Positions 31,916 to 43,700 of a stretch of 64,000 nt of DNA are shown here, piece after piece. Source of the stretch: Salinimicrobium terrae DSM 17865 (GTDB taxonomy: Bacteria > Bacteroidota > Bacteroidia > Flavobacteriales > Flavobacteriaceae); NCBI RefSeq assembly GCF_000424665.1, contig NZ_KE384223.1, positions 96,962 through 160,961 on the forward strand, given 5' to 3'. The notes beneath the pieces are model-generated. The model was not told where the DNA came from. It searched no databases and saw nothing but the letters and a program-made list of their open reading frames with translations. Positions within the stretch are counted from its first letter, which is position 1; each line of letters begins with the position of its first letter. The position numbers were made by a program, and so were the translations under genes.

Positions 31916-34448
31916 TTGCCGGCGTAAACCTAAAGCAATTGTTGTCTTTCTTATTTTTTTCAGTTGTTTTATTGGGAATTCACAGGTTTCAACAGAGACT
32001 TCCTTAAAATTAATATTGCCAGAACTGGAAGAAAAATTTGATGTTCGGTTCTCCTATCTGGAAAAAGATTTAGATAATATCCAGGTAAATTTGCCCACAA
32101 ATCTAAAGCAGCTTGATGATGTCCTGAATTTTCTACGGGATCAAACTTCTCTTTCCTTTATTTTGCTAAACGATCGTTATATTGCTATAAGAAAAACCAG
32201 GACGGAAGAAATCTTCTGTTTTATCTTGAAGGATAGCAACACCGATTTACCCATATCGGGGGCGGGAGTATTTAATATAAATGGCGATTTAATAAATTTT
32301 TCCAATGAAGCAGGAGAGGTGGTTCTCAAAGATTCTGATATTGATAAAAACATAGTCATCAGGCATCTGGGATATAATCCCGTAGAATTAAAGCAGGAAA
32401 TCACATCTTATAGGCATTGCCCTGAAGTTTTGATGATTCCTTTTGTTGAAGTCCTGGGAGAGTCTGTTATAGTTAATTATCTCACCACAGGGATAAGCAG
32501 GAGGAGAGATGGGTCCACTATGATTAATACAGATAATTTTGGTACGCTGCCGGGAATGGTTGAACCCGATATTCTTCATATCCTGGAGGCTCTACCCGGG
32601 GTGGAAAACGCAAATGAGACAATCTCGAGTATCAATATACGGGGAGGAACGAGTGACCAGAATCTCGTATTGTATGACGGGGTCAAAATGTATCTAACAG
32701 GGCATTTTTTTGGTCTTATCTCTGCATTTAATCCAGGTTTGACGAATAAAGCAAGGCTCGTAAAAAACGGCACCAGTTCAGAATTTGGTGGCGGGGTTTC
32801 CGGTACAATTGATATAAGTTCAAAAAATGAATTAACGGGTAAAATTTCCGGAGGTGCCGGAATTAGTCTTGTAAATGCCGATGCGTATTTGCAGGTTCCC
32901 CTTGCAAACAATCTGGAAGTACATCTCTCTGGTAGAAGGTCAATTGATAATTTTTACAGATCCCCTACTTTTAGCAGCTATTTTTCGAGGGCCTTTCAGG
33001 AGTCGGCCGTCTTTACGGGAGGAGATAGAGTTTCAGGGGAAGGAGCCGACTTTAACTTTCAAGATTACAGTGGAAAAATACTCTATAATTTTAGAGATAA
33101 TCACAAGTTCAGATTAACCGGACTTATCATTGAAAATAAATTAAATTACATTGAGAATCTATCCGGACCTGGAGATGCAACAGAAAGAATCAATTCTCTT
33201 GCTCAAAAAAATCTTGTTATAGGTGGATCCTTAATTTCCAACTGGTCCAAAAATTTGGGGACAACTTTTCGGAGCTATCTTACCCGTTATAGTCTTTCGG
33301 CATTGAATAAAAATACAGCAACAGAACAAAGCCTTATTCAGAGTAATGAAGTTCTGGAAACAGGAGTTAAGCTCAGTCTTAAATATTCCCTGAGTAGTAG
33401 ATCTGTTCTTCACGGAGGATATGAATTCTCTGAAGCAGGCGTGTCCAATATCGAGGTTGTAAATAATCCATTTTTTAGTAGCAGGATTAAAAATGTTCTG
33501 AGATCTCATTCGGTATTTACAGAAATGACTGTTGAACAGGAACAATTTTTTATTAGGGGCGGATTAAGACTCAACTATCTGGATAGGTTGGAGAAGTTCC
33601 TGCTTGAACCGAGGGTAAATATTAATTATAAGGTGTCTCAATCAATAAATTTTACGGTTCAGGGGGAACAGAAAAGTCAGACTTTGAGTCAGATTATCGA
33701 TCTGCAGGAAGATTTCCTCGGAGTAGAAAACCGAAGATGGATTCTTGCCAATGGTCGGGAATTTCCGGTAGTAAGAAGCAATCAGGTGTCCATGGGAGTA
33801 GATTTTAAGTCTGCCGGATGGTTTGTGGACCTGGAAACCTATTACAAAAAGGTGGAAGGAATTAATACTTCTACACAGGGATTCCGGGATCAACACGAGT
33901 TTAGAAGGACAAAGGGAAGTTATGATTCCAAGGGCGTGGAACTGCTTGTCAACAAAAAATTAAAAGATTTGCAGGTGTATTTAAATTACACCCTGGCAGA
34001 AAGTTCTTATGAGTTTCCAGCCCTGGAATCTTCCTATTTCCCCAACAATTTGGACATTCGCCATTCATTTTCTTTAGCCATGAATTATTCTTTTGATAAC
34101 CTGATTTTTTCTTTAGGAGGAAAAGCTGCAAGTGGAAAACCCTTTACTGCACCTGTTGAAGATCAGGAAACCTGGCAAGAAGGTAATTTGTGGTTTGTGA
34201 ACTACGATTCACCAAATGCTGTGAATTTTCCTTTTTACTTTAGATTGGATGCTTCGGCTTCCTACAATTTTAAAATTTCCGAAAAACTAAAAGGTGAGTT
34301 TAATGCAGGTGTTATTAACCTGACGAATCGGGAAAATATAATCAACAGATATTACAGGGTTGACGAAGAGAATCCATCTACAGCTATTCAAGTGGATGAA
34401 AAATCACTTGGCTTTACTCCCAATATTTTATTCAGGATCATTTTCTAA
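31905..34448 (+). CDS. TonB-dependent outer-membrane receptor with STN signalling domain
   Basis: An 847-residue outer-membrane transducer of the FecA/FoxA-like signalling type. After a signal peptide (about 1-27) comes an STN domain (about 30-95; LPELEEKFDVRFSYLEKDL), which contacts FecR. A carboxypeptidase-regulatory-like domain follows (about 103-170), then the plug (about 200-320; INIRGGTSDQNLVLYDGVKM) and a 22-strand barrel ending FTPNILFRIIF with the C-terminal aromatic. There is no SusD partner gene, so it is not a classical polysaccharide-utilisation pair. The ligand is not evident; the adjoining secreted lipoproteins are candidates for related functions. It has a CarboxypepD-like insert, as most Bacteroidetes receptors do. 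Confidence 0.92.
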   Translation: MKNNCRRKPKAIVVFLIFFSCFIGNSQVSTETSLKLILPELEEKFDVRFSYLEKDLDNIQVNLPTNLKQLDDVLNFLRDQTSLSFILLNDRYIAIRKTRTEEIFCFILKDSNTDLPISGAGVFNINGDLINFSNEAGEVVLKDSDIDKNIVIRHLGYNPVELKQEITSYRHCPEVLMIPFVEVLGESVIVNYLTTGISRRRDGSTMINTDNFGTLPGMVEPDILHILEALPGVENANETISSINIRGGTSDQNLVLYDGVKMYLTGHFFGLISAFNPGLTNKARLVKNGTSSEFGGGVSGTIDISSKNELTGKISGGAGISLVNADAYLQVPLANNLEVHLSGRRSIDNFYRSPTFSSYFSRAFQESAVFTGGDRVSGEGADFNFQDYSGKILYNFRDNHKFRLTGLIIENKLNYIENLSGPGDATERINSLAQKNLVIGGSLISNWSKNLGTTFRSYLTRYSLSALNKNTATEQSLIQSNEVLETGVKLSLKYSLSSRSVLHGGYEFSEAGVSNIEVVNNPFFSSRIKNVLRSHSVFTEMTVEQEQFFIRGGLRLNYLDRLEKFLLEPRVNINYKVSQSINFTVQGEQKSQTLSQIIDLQEDFLGVENRRWILANGREFPVVRSNQVSMGVDFKSAGWFVDLETYYKKVEGINTSTQGFRDQHEFRRTKGSYDSKGVELLVNKKLKDLQVYLNYTLAESSYEFPALESSYFPNNLDIRHSFSLAMNYSFDNLIFSLGGKAASGKPFTAPVEDQETWQEGNLWFVNYDSPNAVNFPFYFRLDASASYNFKISEKLKGEFNAGVINLTNRENIINRYYRVDEENPSTAIQVDEKSLGFTPNILFRIIF

Positions 34449-34531
34449 ATAGCTTCTTATTGAAAATATCTTCCTAAACCTTTTCTCCGGTTAAAAGAAG
34501 TGATATACTTTAAAAAAGCAACTAATCTTTA

Positions 34532-34559
34532 TTGGTAATTATTCAAACTCTTACCTTTG
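34532..34559 (+). promoter_or_regulatory. maeB promoter
   Basis: TTG at 34532-34534 and TACCTTTG at 34552-34559 are 17 nt apart and fit the Bacteroidetes consensus. The -7 box overlaps a TTG codon in frame with maeB, which argues that translation starts at ATG 34584 instead. Confidence 0.7.
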
Positions 34560-34583
34560 TGTCGCCTGATTAAACAGGAAATT

Positions 34584-36875
34584 ATGAAGAACGAACGCAA
34601 AAGACGTGAAGCTTTAGTATATCACGCGAAACCATTTCCCGGCAAAATTCAGGTTGTTCCAACCAAAAAATATTCAACTCAGCGAGATCTTTCGCTGGCC
34701 TATTCTCCCGGGGTGGCCGAGCCTTGCCTGGAGATACATAAAAATGTTGAGAACGTTTATAAATACACCACTAAGGGAAACCTGGTGGCGGTGATCTCTA
34801 ACGGAACTGCTGTACTTGGTCTTGGTGACATAGGCCCGGAAGCTTCTAAACCGGTAATGGAAGGGAAAGGATTGCTATTTAAGATCTTTGCAGATATTGA
34901 TGTTTTTGACATCGAAGTGGACACAAAAGACGTTGATGCTTTTGTGGAAACAGTAAAAAACATTGCGCCTACTTTCGGCGGAATTAACCTAGAAGATATT
35001 GCTGCGCCCGAAGCTTTTGAAATTGAAAGAAGGCTAAAGGAGGATCTGGATATCCCGGTGATGCATGATGACCAACATGGGACCGCGATCATATCTTCGG
35101 CAGCATTGCTTAATGCTCTGGATCTTGCAAATAAAAGAATTGGAAAGGTGAAAGTAGTGATCTCGGGAGCGGGTTCTGCTGCAATTGCCTGTGCTAATCT
35201 TTATGTTCTACTCGGAGTAAAAGTTGAGAACATTGCAATGTTTGATGTAAAAGGTGTTTTGCACAGAGAAAGAGAGGATCTTTCTGATTTGCAAAGGCGT
35301 TTTGCAGTGAAGAAAAAATATGAGAACCTTTCGGCAGCTATGGATGGTGCCGATGTTTTCCTGGGACTCTCAGTAGGAAATCTGGTGACACCGGAAATGC
35401 TGAAGAAAATGGCAAAACGCCCCATCGTTTTTGCTATGGCAAATCCGGAGCCCGAAATTGATTACGATCTGGCTATTGCAACCAGAAAGGATATCATTAT
35501 GGCTACCGGTCGTAGCGACCATCCTAACCAGGTTAACAATGTTCTCGGTTTCCCGTTTATTTTCAGAGGTGCCCTGGATGTTAGGGCTACAAAGATCAAT
35601 GAAGAAATGAAGATGGCCGCTGTGAAAGCTCTTGCAAGGTTGGCCAAAGAGCCTGTTCCGGAACAGGTGAATATAGCTTATGGAGAGACCAAGCTTAATT
35701 TTGGGACAGATTATATCATCCCAAAACCTTTCGATCCACGCTTGATCACACAGGTTCCTCCTGCTGTGGCTAAAGCTGCGATGGAATCCGGGGTTGCCAA
35801 AAATCCTATTCTGGACTGGGAACGTTATGAAGAAGAGCTGCTGGAGCGAATGGGTAATGATAACAAGATCACCCGCTTGCTTATGAACCGGGCCAAAATG
35901 GGACCTAAAAGAGTCATTTTTGCCGAGGCAGATCATTTAGACGTTTTAAAAGCTGCACAAATAGCTCATGATGAAGGAATAGCTCAACCTATTCTTATGG
36001 GAAGGAAGGATGTGATCCAGGAACTTATGCGGGAGATCGACTTCCACGCAGATGAAGTGCCTATTATTGACTCAAAATCTGACGAAGAAAATGATCGGCG
36101 CAACAGGTATGCCGATGTGTATTGGCAAACCAGGAAGCGAAAGGGTGTCACCCGCTATGATGCACAACTTTTAATGAGGCAGCGCAATTATTTTGCCGCA
36201 ATGATGGTAAACGCTGGTGATGCAGATGCTTTAATCTCGGGTTATTCCAGGTCTTATCCGACTGTGCTCCGCCCAATGCTGGAACTTATAGGAAAAGCTA
36301 AAGGAGTGTCCAAAGTTGCTGCCACCAACCTGATGAACACCTCCCGCGGACCTTTATTCATTAGTGATACCTCTGTAAATATAGATCCCAGTGCCAAAGA
36401 ACTTGGGAAGATTGCCCAGATGACCGCTCGTACTGTAAGACTTTTTGGAATGGAGCCGGTGATCGCAATGATCTCCTACGGAAACTTTGGATCTTCACAG
36501 AATGAAAAAGCCGAAAAGGTTAAAGAGGCTGTAGATTACCTGCACCGTTTCTATCCGGATCTTATTGTGGATGGTGAAATGCAGACCGATTTTGCTCTTA
36601 ACAGTGAAATGCTTCAAAAGAAATTCCCTTTTTCGAAGCTTGCCGGTCGTAAAGTAAACACGCTCGTATTTCCTAATCTTGATTCCGGTAACAGTACCTA
36701 TAAACTTCTGAAAGAGTTGAACAAAACGGAATCTGTTGGTCCAATCCTTATGGGAATGAACAAACCTGTGCATGTGTTGCAGTTGGGTGCGAGTGTAGAA
36801 GAAATTGTGAACATGACCGCTGTAGCAGTCGTTGATGCTCAGGAAAAGGAACGAAAAGCAAAACGTGAACAATAA
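34584..36875 (+). CDS. maeB: NADP-dependent malic enzyme with phosphotransacetylase-like domain
   Basis: Oxidatively decarboxylates malate to pyruvate, supplying NADPH. The 763-residue protein has the malic enzyme domains first (about 1-425): [23 protein letters not shown] (metal-binding DD), and the NAD(P) loop [22 protein letters not shown]-terminal domain (about 430-763) homologous to phosphate acetyltransferase follows ([36 protein letters not shown]), which in the MaeB class is regulatory and not catalytic. The start is set at ATG 34584 because the frame's earlier TTG lies inside the promoter's -7 box. The gene stands alone with its own terminator. Confidence 0.95.
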   Translation: MKNERKRREALVYHAKPFPGKIQVVPTKKYSTQRDLSLAYSPGVAEPCLEIHKNVENVYKYTTKGNLVAVISNGTAVLGLGDIGPEASKPVMEGKGLLFKIFADIDVFDIEVDTKDVDAFVETVKNIAPTFGGINLEDIAAPEAFEIERRLKEDLDIPVMHDDQHGTAIISSAALLNALDLANKRIGKVKVVISGAGSAAIACANLYVLLGVKVENIAMFDVKGVLHREREDLSDLQRRFAVKKKYENLSAAMDGADVFLGLSVGNLVTPEMLKKMAKRPIVFAMANPEPEIDYDLAIATRKDIIMATGRSDHPNQVNNVLGFPFIFRGALDVRATKINEEMKMAAVKALARLAKEPVPEQVNIAYGETKLNFGTDYIIPKPFDPRLITQVPPAVAKAAMESGVAKNPILDWERYEEELLERMGNDNKITRLLMNRAKMGPKRVIFAEADHLDVLKAAQIAHDEGIAQPILMGRKDVIQELMREIDFHADEVPIIDSKSDEENDRRNRYADVYWQTRKRKGVTRYDAQLLMRQRNYFAAMMVNAGDADALISGYSRSYPTVLRPMLELIGKAKGVSKVAATNLMNTSRGPLFISDTSVNIDPSAKELGKIAQMTARTVRLFGMEPVIAMISYGNFGSSQNEKAEKVKEAVDYLHRFYPDLIVDGEMQTDFALNSEMLQKKFPFSKLAGRKVNTLVFPNLDSGNSTYKLLKELNKTESVGPILMGMNKPVHVLQLGASVEEIVNMTAVAVVDAQEKERKAKREQ

Positions 36876-36969
36876 GAATTAGTGAAAGGATATTGATTTT
36901 AGAGATGCGCTTTATCCTGTCCCAAAGCCTTGGGAGTTTAAGGTTTAAATGACAAATAATCTGGTAAAG

Positions 36970-37004
36970 AATCCTTCTGAAAGAAACTCAGTAGGATTTT
37001 TTTT
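36970..37004 (+). terminator. maeB terminator
   Basis: AATCCT-T-CTGA (36970-36980) pairs with TCAG-T-AGGATT (36988-36998), an interrupted 10-bp stem with a 7-nt loop, and a run of T residues follows. The remaining gap up to ruvA (36876-37130) otherwise holds only the ruvA promoter region and an A/T-rich palindromic motif at 37035-37054. Confidence 0.8.
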
Positions 37005-37078
37005 AGTCCGCCGTCTTCTTTTGGAAATAACTGTCCGAAAATGCCATTTTTAGGAGGTATTTGTCGTAGCACTTGTGC

Positions 37079-37108
37079 TTTGTCGTCCTTTGAATTTTAG
37101 TACATTTG
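37079..37108 (+). promoter_or_regulatory. promoter of ruvA-sprA
   Basis: TTTG (37079-37082) and TACATTTG (37101-37108) are 18 nt apart and fit the TTG / TAnnTTTG pattern. They lie 23 nt before the ruvA ATG. Confidence 0.65.
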
Positions 37109-37130
37109 ACCACTCAATTATCTATCTTAC

Positions 37131-37712
37131 ATGATCTACAGCATTAAAGGCCGGCTCGTGGAAAAGAATCCTACTAACGTAGTTATCGACTGCAACGGAG
37201 TAGCATATTTTATCCATATTTCCCTTCATACTTTCTCTCATATTCCTTCACAGGAATCACTGCAGTTATTCACTCACTTGCAGGTGAAAGAAGATTCGCA
37301 TACGTTGTATGGATTTTGGGAAAAATCTGAGCGGGAGATCTTCAGGTTGTTGATCTCGGTTTCGGGGGTTGGTGCGAGCACAGCCCGCAGCATGTTGTCG
37401 TCCCTTGAGCCGCGGCAAATCATGGAAGCCATAGCAGCCGGAGATGTAGCTACAATCCAGGGGATAAAAGGGATTGGAGCGAAAACCGCACAGCGGGTTA
37501 TTATTGATCTAAAGGATAAGATCTTAAAAGTCTTTGGAATTGATGAAGTTTCTGCTCCACAAAGCAATACGAACCGCGAAGAAGCGTTATCTGCTTTAGA
37601 GACCCTTGGGTATACACGAAAGCAATCTGAGAAAGTTGTAGACAAAATTGTGAAGGAAGAACCTGATGCTTCAGTGGAATCTCTTATAAAGCAGGCACTT
37701 AAAAAACTATGA
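37131..37712 (+). CDS. ruvA: Holliday junction branch migration protein RuvA
   Basis: RuvA binds four-way junctions and recruits RuvB. The 193 residues have the N-terminal OB-fold (1-62; MIYSIKGRLVEKNPTNVVID), two helix-hairpin-helix motifs in the middle (LISVSGVGASTARSMLS and IQGIKGIGAKTAQRVI, about 70-130), and the C-terminal RuvB-contact domain (about 150-193; REEALSALETLGYTRKQSE). Its stop codon overlaps the sprA ATG by 4 nt (ATGA), so the two are translationally coupled. Confidence 0.96.
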   Translation: MIYSIKGRLVEKNPTNVVIDCNGVAYFIHISLHTFSHIPSQESLQLFTHLQVKEDSHTLYGFWEKSEREIFRLLISVSGVGASTARSMLSSLEPRQIMEAIAAGDVATIQGIKGIGAKTAQRVIIDLKDKILKVFGIDEVSAPQSNTNREEALSALETLGYTRKQSEKVVDKIVKEEPDASVESLIKQALKKL

Positions 37713-40700
37713 CTCCTTTGGAGCAGAACTATATTTTCAGGTTTTGGCTTTCACCTTCCTTTGCACTTCTTTGTGTGCTGGTTTTTACGTCGCCTTCCCT
37801 TGCACAGGATACTATTGTTCAACAGGATACGACTAAAACAGGATATTCCCTTGGAAAAATTCGGTTACCCAACCCGAACAGTATAGTTGCTTCTTATACC
37901 TACGATCCCACCCTTGACCGATATATTTACACCGAAACTCTAGGCAGATTAAATGTCACTGCCCCCCTAATACTTACTCCCGAAGAATATCAGGATTTGG
38001 TAATTCAGGAAGAAATGCAACAGTACTTCCAGGAGAAGTCGGACGCATTATCGGGAAGAAAAGAGGGTACAGAGGATGGACAACGGGACTTACTCCCCGG
38101 CTTTTATGTGAATTCAGATTTTTTTCAGAATATTTTTGGTGGAGGTGATATTGAATTTATTCCGCAGGGATCGGTTGCACTGGATCTGGGAATTTTATAT
38201 TCAAAGAGAGATAATCCTGCTTTTTCGCCGCGCAACAGGAGCACTTTCACATTCGATTTTGATCAACGAATCCAGCTGAGTCTCCTCGGAAATGTTGGAG
38301 AGCGCTTAAAAGTTACCGCCAATTACGACACCGAATCAACCTTTGATTTTCAAAACCAGTTAAAGCTGGAATATACTCCTACCGAAGATGATATCATTCA
38401 GAAGATTGAGGTGGGTAACATCAATATGCCACTTAATTCTGCTCTAATCCAGGGTGCGCAAAGTTTGTTTGGGATCAAAACTCAGCTTCAGTTTGGAAGG
38501 ACAACCATAACCGGTGTCTTCTCTGAACAAAAGAGTGAACGACGAACAGTAAATGTTGAAGGCGGGGCTACTGTTCAGGAATTTGAGAAATTCGCTATTG
38601 AGTACGATGAGAATAGGCACTTTTTTCTGGCCCACTATTTTCGGGATAAATACGACGAAGCTCTTGAGGATTATCCTTTTATAAATTCAAATGTGCAAAT
38701 TACACGTGTACAGGTGTGGGTGACCAACAGAACAAATAACGTTCAGAATCTTACTGATACCAGAAACATTGTTGCCATTCAGGATCTCGGAGAATCGCCC
38801 GTTCCGGGAAATATTGGTCTTGAAAATCCGCCGGCAGGTTTCTTTAACCGTCCTGCAAATTCTTTTGCCGACAACCTTAATAACGACCTAAATCCCTTTG
38901 GAATAACCGGACCGGGAGAATCATTGCTTACACCTGCCATAAGAGATGTGGCCAGAGTGGAGTCAGGTTTTGGCGGCCTGCAGGTTTCAGAAGGAAGGGA
39001 CTATGTAAAGTTGGAAAATGCGAGGCAGTTGGAACCCTCTGAATACCGGCTTAACTCGAGACTGGGTTATATCTCTCTGAATCAAAGACTGGCAAGTGAT
39101 GAGATTCTTGCTGTTGCTTTTCAATACACAGTTGGAGGGGAAGTATACCAGGTGGGGGAGTTTGCCAGTGATGGAATTGATGCTGCAGGCGGTACGGGTG
39201 TGGAATCTTCCATTTCACAAAACCTGGTAGTCAAGATGCTCAAAAGCTCAGTCACTAATGTGGACGAGCCGGTATGGGATCTCATGATGAAGAATGTTTA
39301 TAACCTGAACGCTTATAATTTGGAAAGAGAAGATTTCAGGATGAATATTGTCTATACAGATCCTCAACCTCTTAATTATATTACAGGAATAGATGGGGTG
39401 CCGCTTCCTGAAGATGTGGAGCAAACTCCTTTACTGCGGGTTTTTAATCTTGACAACCTCAATGTAAATGGCGATCCAATCACCAGCGGCGACGGATTTT
39501 TTGATTTTGTTCCGGGGATCACTATAGATCCGGAAACAGGTGCAGTAATTTTCACCTCTGTAGAACCCTTTGGTAGCTACCTCTTTAATAAATTAGATCT
39601 CAATCCAAATGCGGGACCGGAAATTTATGAACTTCCCGAAACCTGGAATGCCAATCAACAAAAGTATGTTTTTAGAGCCCTTTACAACACTACCAAAACC
39701 CAGGCAGAGCAAGAGCAGGCGGAAAAGAATAAATTTCAGCTTCGTGGGCGCTACAAATCATCGAACGTTGAGGGAATTCCTATAGGTGCTTTTAATGTGC
39801 CGCAGGGATCGGTTACCGTGACCGCTGGGGGAAGGGTGTTGCAGGAAGGTGTGGATTACGTGGTGAATTACCAGTTTGGACGGGTGCAGATCCTGGACGA
39901 AGCTTTGCTGGCTTCCAATATTCCGATCCAGGTTTCAACAGAGAATAATGCCCTTTTTGGGCAGCAAACAAAACGATTTACGGGGCTTCATGTGGAGCAT
40001 CTCTTTAGTGAAAATTTCCTGATGGGGGCCACCTATCTTAATCTTAACGAACGTCCGCTAACTCAGAAATCTAACTACAGCTATGAACCCATTAACAATA
40101 CCATTCTTGGGCTCAACCTGAATTATTCAACAGAATTACCTTTTTTGACCCGCTGGGTCAACAAGCTTCCAAATATTGATACAGATATTGTCTCCAATCT
40201 CTCTCTAAGCGGCGAGGTGGCCTATTTGGTTCCCGGAGCTCCTAAGGGCAGTGAATTTGAAGGTCGGGCTACCACTTATGTAGATGATTTTGAAGCAGCT
40301 CAGACTTCAATCGCAATTGACAATCCGCTGGGTTGGGAGCTTTCCAGCGTCCCTCTAGGTTTTGGAGGAGAACTGGCAAACGGTAATCTCGCGACCAATT
40401 ACAAAAGAGCCAAATTGGCCTGGTATAGTATTGACCCCATTTTCTACGGAAGCAGTAGACCAGATGGTGTAACAGATTCAGATCTTTCCAGTTATGCTTC
40501 CCGAAGGGTATTCTTAAATGAGATTTTTCCAAATGTAGATGTGGTACAGGGTCAGTCTCAGGTCTTGTATACTCTCGACCTTGCTTATTATCCCGGAACT
40601 AGAGGCCCCTATAATTATAGTCCTGCAGCTGCGGGAGGCAATAACCTGACGAATCCTTCTGAAAATTTCGGAGGTATCACCCGCGCGCTTAACTCGACAA

Positions 40701-43700
40701 ACTTTGAGCAGAGTAACGTTGAATACATTGAATTCTGGATGATGGACCCATTCCTGTATTCAGAAAATGCCGGAAATAACGGAGGGAAGCTTGTTTTCAA
40801 TCTGGGGAATATTTCAGAAGATGTTTTAAAAGATGGCAGAAAGCAATATGAGAACGGGCTTCCTGTAGATGGCGGGGTGCAGAACACTACTCCTACAGAA
40901 TTCGGAAAAGTACCTTCCAATCAATCTCTTATTTACGCTTTTAATACTGAAGGCCAGGAGAGACTAAATCAGGATATAGGATATGACGGACTTTCGGATG
41001 CAGAAGAAGCTCTAGAATTTCCCACTTTTAGAAGTCTACCGGATCCTGCTGCCGATAATTATGACTATTTCCTGAATGCTTCCGGAGGGATATTAGAACG
41101 TTATTTTGATTACAATGGAATTGAGGGGAATTCTCCGCCAGATGTTTCAAGCACAAGCCGTGGAAACACCACCTTACCTACAGTTGAAGATCTTAACCGG
41201 GACAATACCATGAACACGGTTGACAGTTACTACGAGTATGAGATCCCTGTTTTTCCTAATATGAACATTGACAACAGTCGCTATGTGACAGATGTTAAGA
41301 ACTTCTCTATTGAGTTGCCCAACGGGCAGGAAATGCCTGTAAGATGGTTGCAGTTTAAAGTACCTATTTATGAACCAACCGCTGCCCGTGGAGGAATTGG
41401 CGATTTCAGGTCAATAAGGTTTATGAGAATGTACCTTACAGGTTTCGAGGATCCCACAGTTTTACGATTTGGAACTATGGATCTTGTGCGCGGGGATTAC
41501 CGTAGATACACCCAATCTCTTGATCCCGATAAATCTGATCCTACTAACGAAAACACCACTTTTACCGTAGCTTCTGTAAGTATTGAAGAGAATGAAAACC
41601 GCCAGCCCATTCCTTATGTTTTGCCTCCTGGTGTGGATCGTGAGGAATTAATGAACAATAATACAAGAGTAAGACAGAATGAGCAATCTCTGGCCTTAAC
41701 TGTTTGTGACCTTGAGCCACAAGATTCGCGTGGAGTTTATAAGAATTTCCAGCTGGATATGCGGCAGTACAAGAATCTGGAATTGTTTGTTCATGCAGAA
41801 CCTTTGGTGAACAGGTTGAAGTGGCAGGAAGGAGAACTCGTTGCATTCGTACGAATAGGGACAGATTTCACCGACAACTTCTATCAAATTGAGATCCCAC
41901 TTAAACCAACCGAATTTGGTGCTGCCTCTGCTTCGGAAATATGGCCTGCAGAAAACCGTATGAACCTGTCCCTTGAATTACTGCAGGAAGTTAAAGCAAC
42001 AGTTATTGGGAATCCAAATTTCGTCAATACCGAATTAAATTTCTTTAATGAAGCAGGAGAACCGGTAACAGCCGAAACGCCCTACGAGGTGGGCGAGTTA
42101 AGGATCGGGATTAAAGGGAATCCAAGTTTCGGGAATGTTAGAATGCTTATGTTAGGTGTCAAAAATGGCCTTTCTGAAGCTTCTTCCAGGAACTTGTGCG
42201 GGGAAGTGTGGTTCAATGAACTCCGTCTTTCTGAATTGGACAACGAAGGAGGCTGGGCTGCTATTGTAAATATGGATGCCAACGTTGCGGATTTCGCCAA
42301 TGTCACAGCCACCGGAAGAAAAAGTACCGTAGGCTTTGGTTCGTTGGAACAGGGGCCAAACCAAAGAAGCAGAGAAGACTTTTTACAGTATGATGTGCTG
42401 AGTAATCTTAATATGGGGCAATTGCTGCCGCCCACCTGGGGTGTGAGAATTCCTGTGAGTTACAGTTATGGTGAAGAATTGATCACTCCCAAATATGATC
42501 CAGAATTTCTCGATTTGGAGCTCGAAACGGTGCTGGATAACGCCGCAACAGATGAAATAAGAGACGATCTAAGAGAGAGGGCTGAGGATTTTACCCGCCG
42601 TCAAAGTATAAATGTGATAGGACTTCGAAAGGAAAGGATAGGTGATGGGAAGCCAATGCCTTATGACATTGAAAATTTGAGTGTTTCGGGAAGTTATAAT
42701 CAGGTGGATCACCGTGATTTTGAAATAGAAGATGCTTTTGATCAAAATGTACGGGTGGGAGCCACATACGATTATACGTTTGCTCCTGTTAATATTGAAC
42801 CGTTAAGGAATGTGAGGGCGCTGGACAGCAGTGCATATTTTGCCCTTTTACGGGACTTTAATTTTAATGTTTTCCCATCAAATATTTCTGCAACCTCCAC
42901 TATATTCAGGCAATATAACGAACAGAAATTCAGGGAAATCAACTTGCCTCCCGGTTTTATAAATGGTATTCCCACACTTTACCAAAGAAATTTTCTTTTT
43001 GACTGGCAGTACACCATTAATTACAATTTGACAAAAAACTTAAGGCTGAATTTTGATTCTTCCACTAACAGAATTGTACGAAATTATCTTGATGATGAAA
43101 ACAATCCTGACACTACTACCGGTGTCTGGGATGGCTTTTTTAACGTAGGTATTCCAAATCAACATTTCCAGTCCCTGCAGCTCAATTACGATTTGCCTTT
43201 GGCAAAGATCCCTTTCCTGGGCTTCCTGAAAACAACTTACTCCTATACGGGAAATTTCCAGTGGGAGCGGGGATCTGAGATTTACGAGACGCTTGAGGGA
43301 ATACCAGATCTTGGGAATAGTGTCCAGAATTCAAACGTACACCAGATAAGTGCAAACCTGGAAATGCAAACATTTTATGATTATATAGGATTTAGGAAAA
43401 GAACCCGTCCGGGAGGAGCTAAAACTATTGAAGATAGAAACAGGGCAGTACCCACTCTTGACAGAAATGAACCTGAAATTCCTAAACCGGCAGATGTTGC
43501 TCGCTTAAGTGCCGGGGACAGGACCTATAATACTCTCGTAGGTCTCCTTACTTCAATTCGCAGGATACAGGTAAATTACGAAGAGAATAACGGGATATTT
43601 TTACCGGGTTATACGAATGATATGGGCTTTTTGGGCACATGGAATCCAACCTTCGGCTTTACTTTGGGAAGCCAGGAGGAGGTGAGGTATATGGCTGCCC

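Noticed and set aside
36915..36935. Small hairpin TCCCAA-AGCC-TTGGGA after maeB as a terminator
   Set aside because: A 6-bp stem with no T run; the stronger hairpin with T tract at 36970-37004 is the likely terminator.
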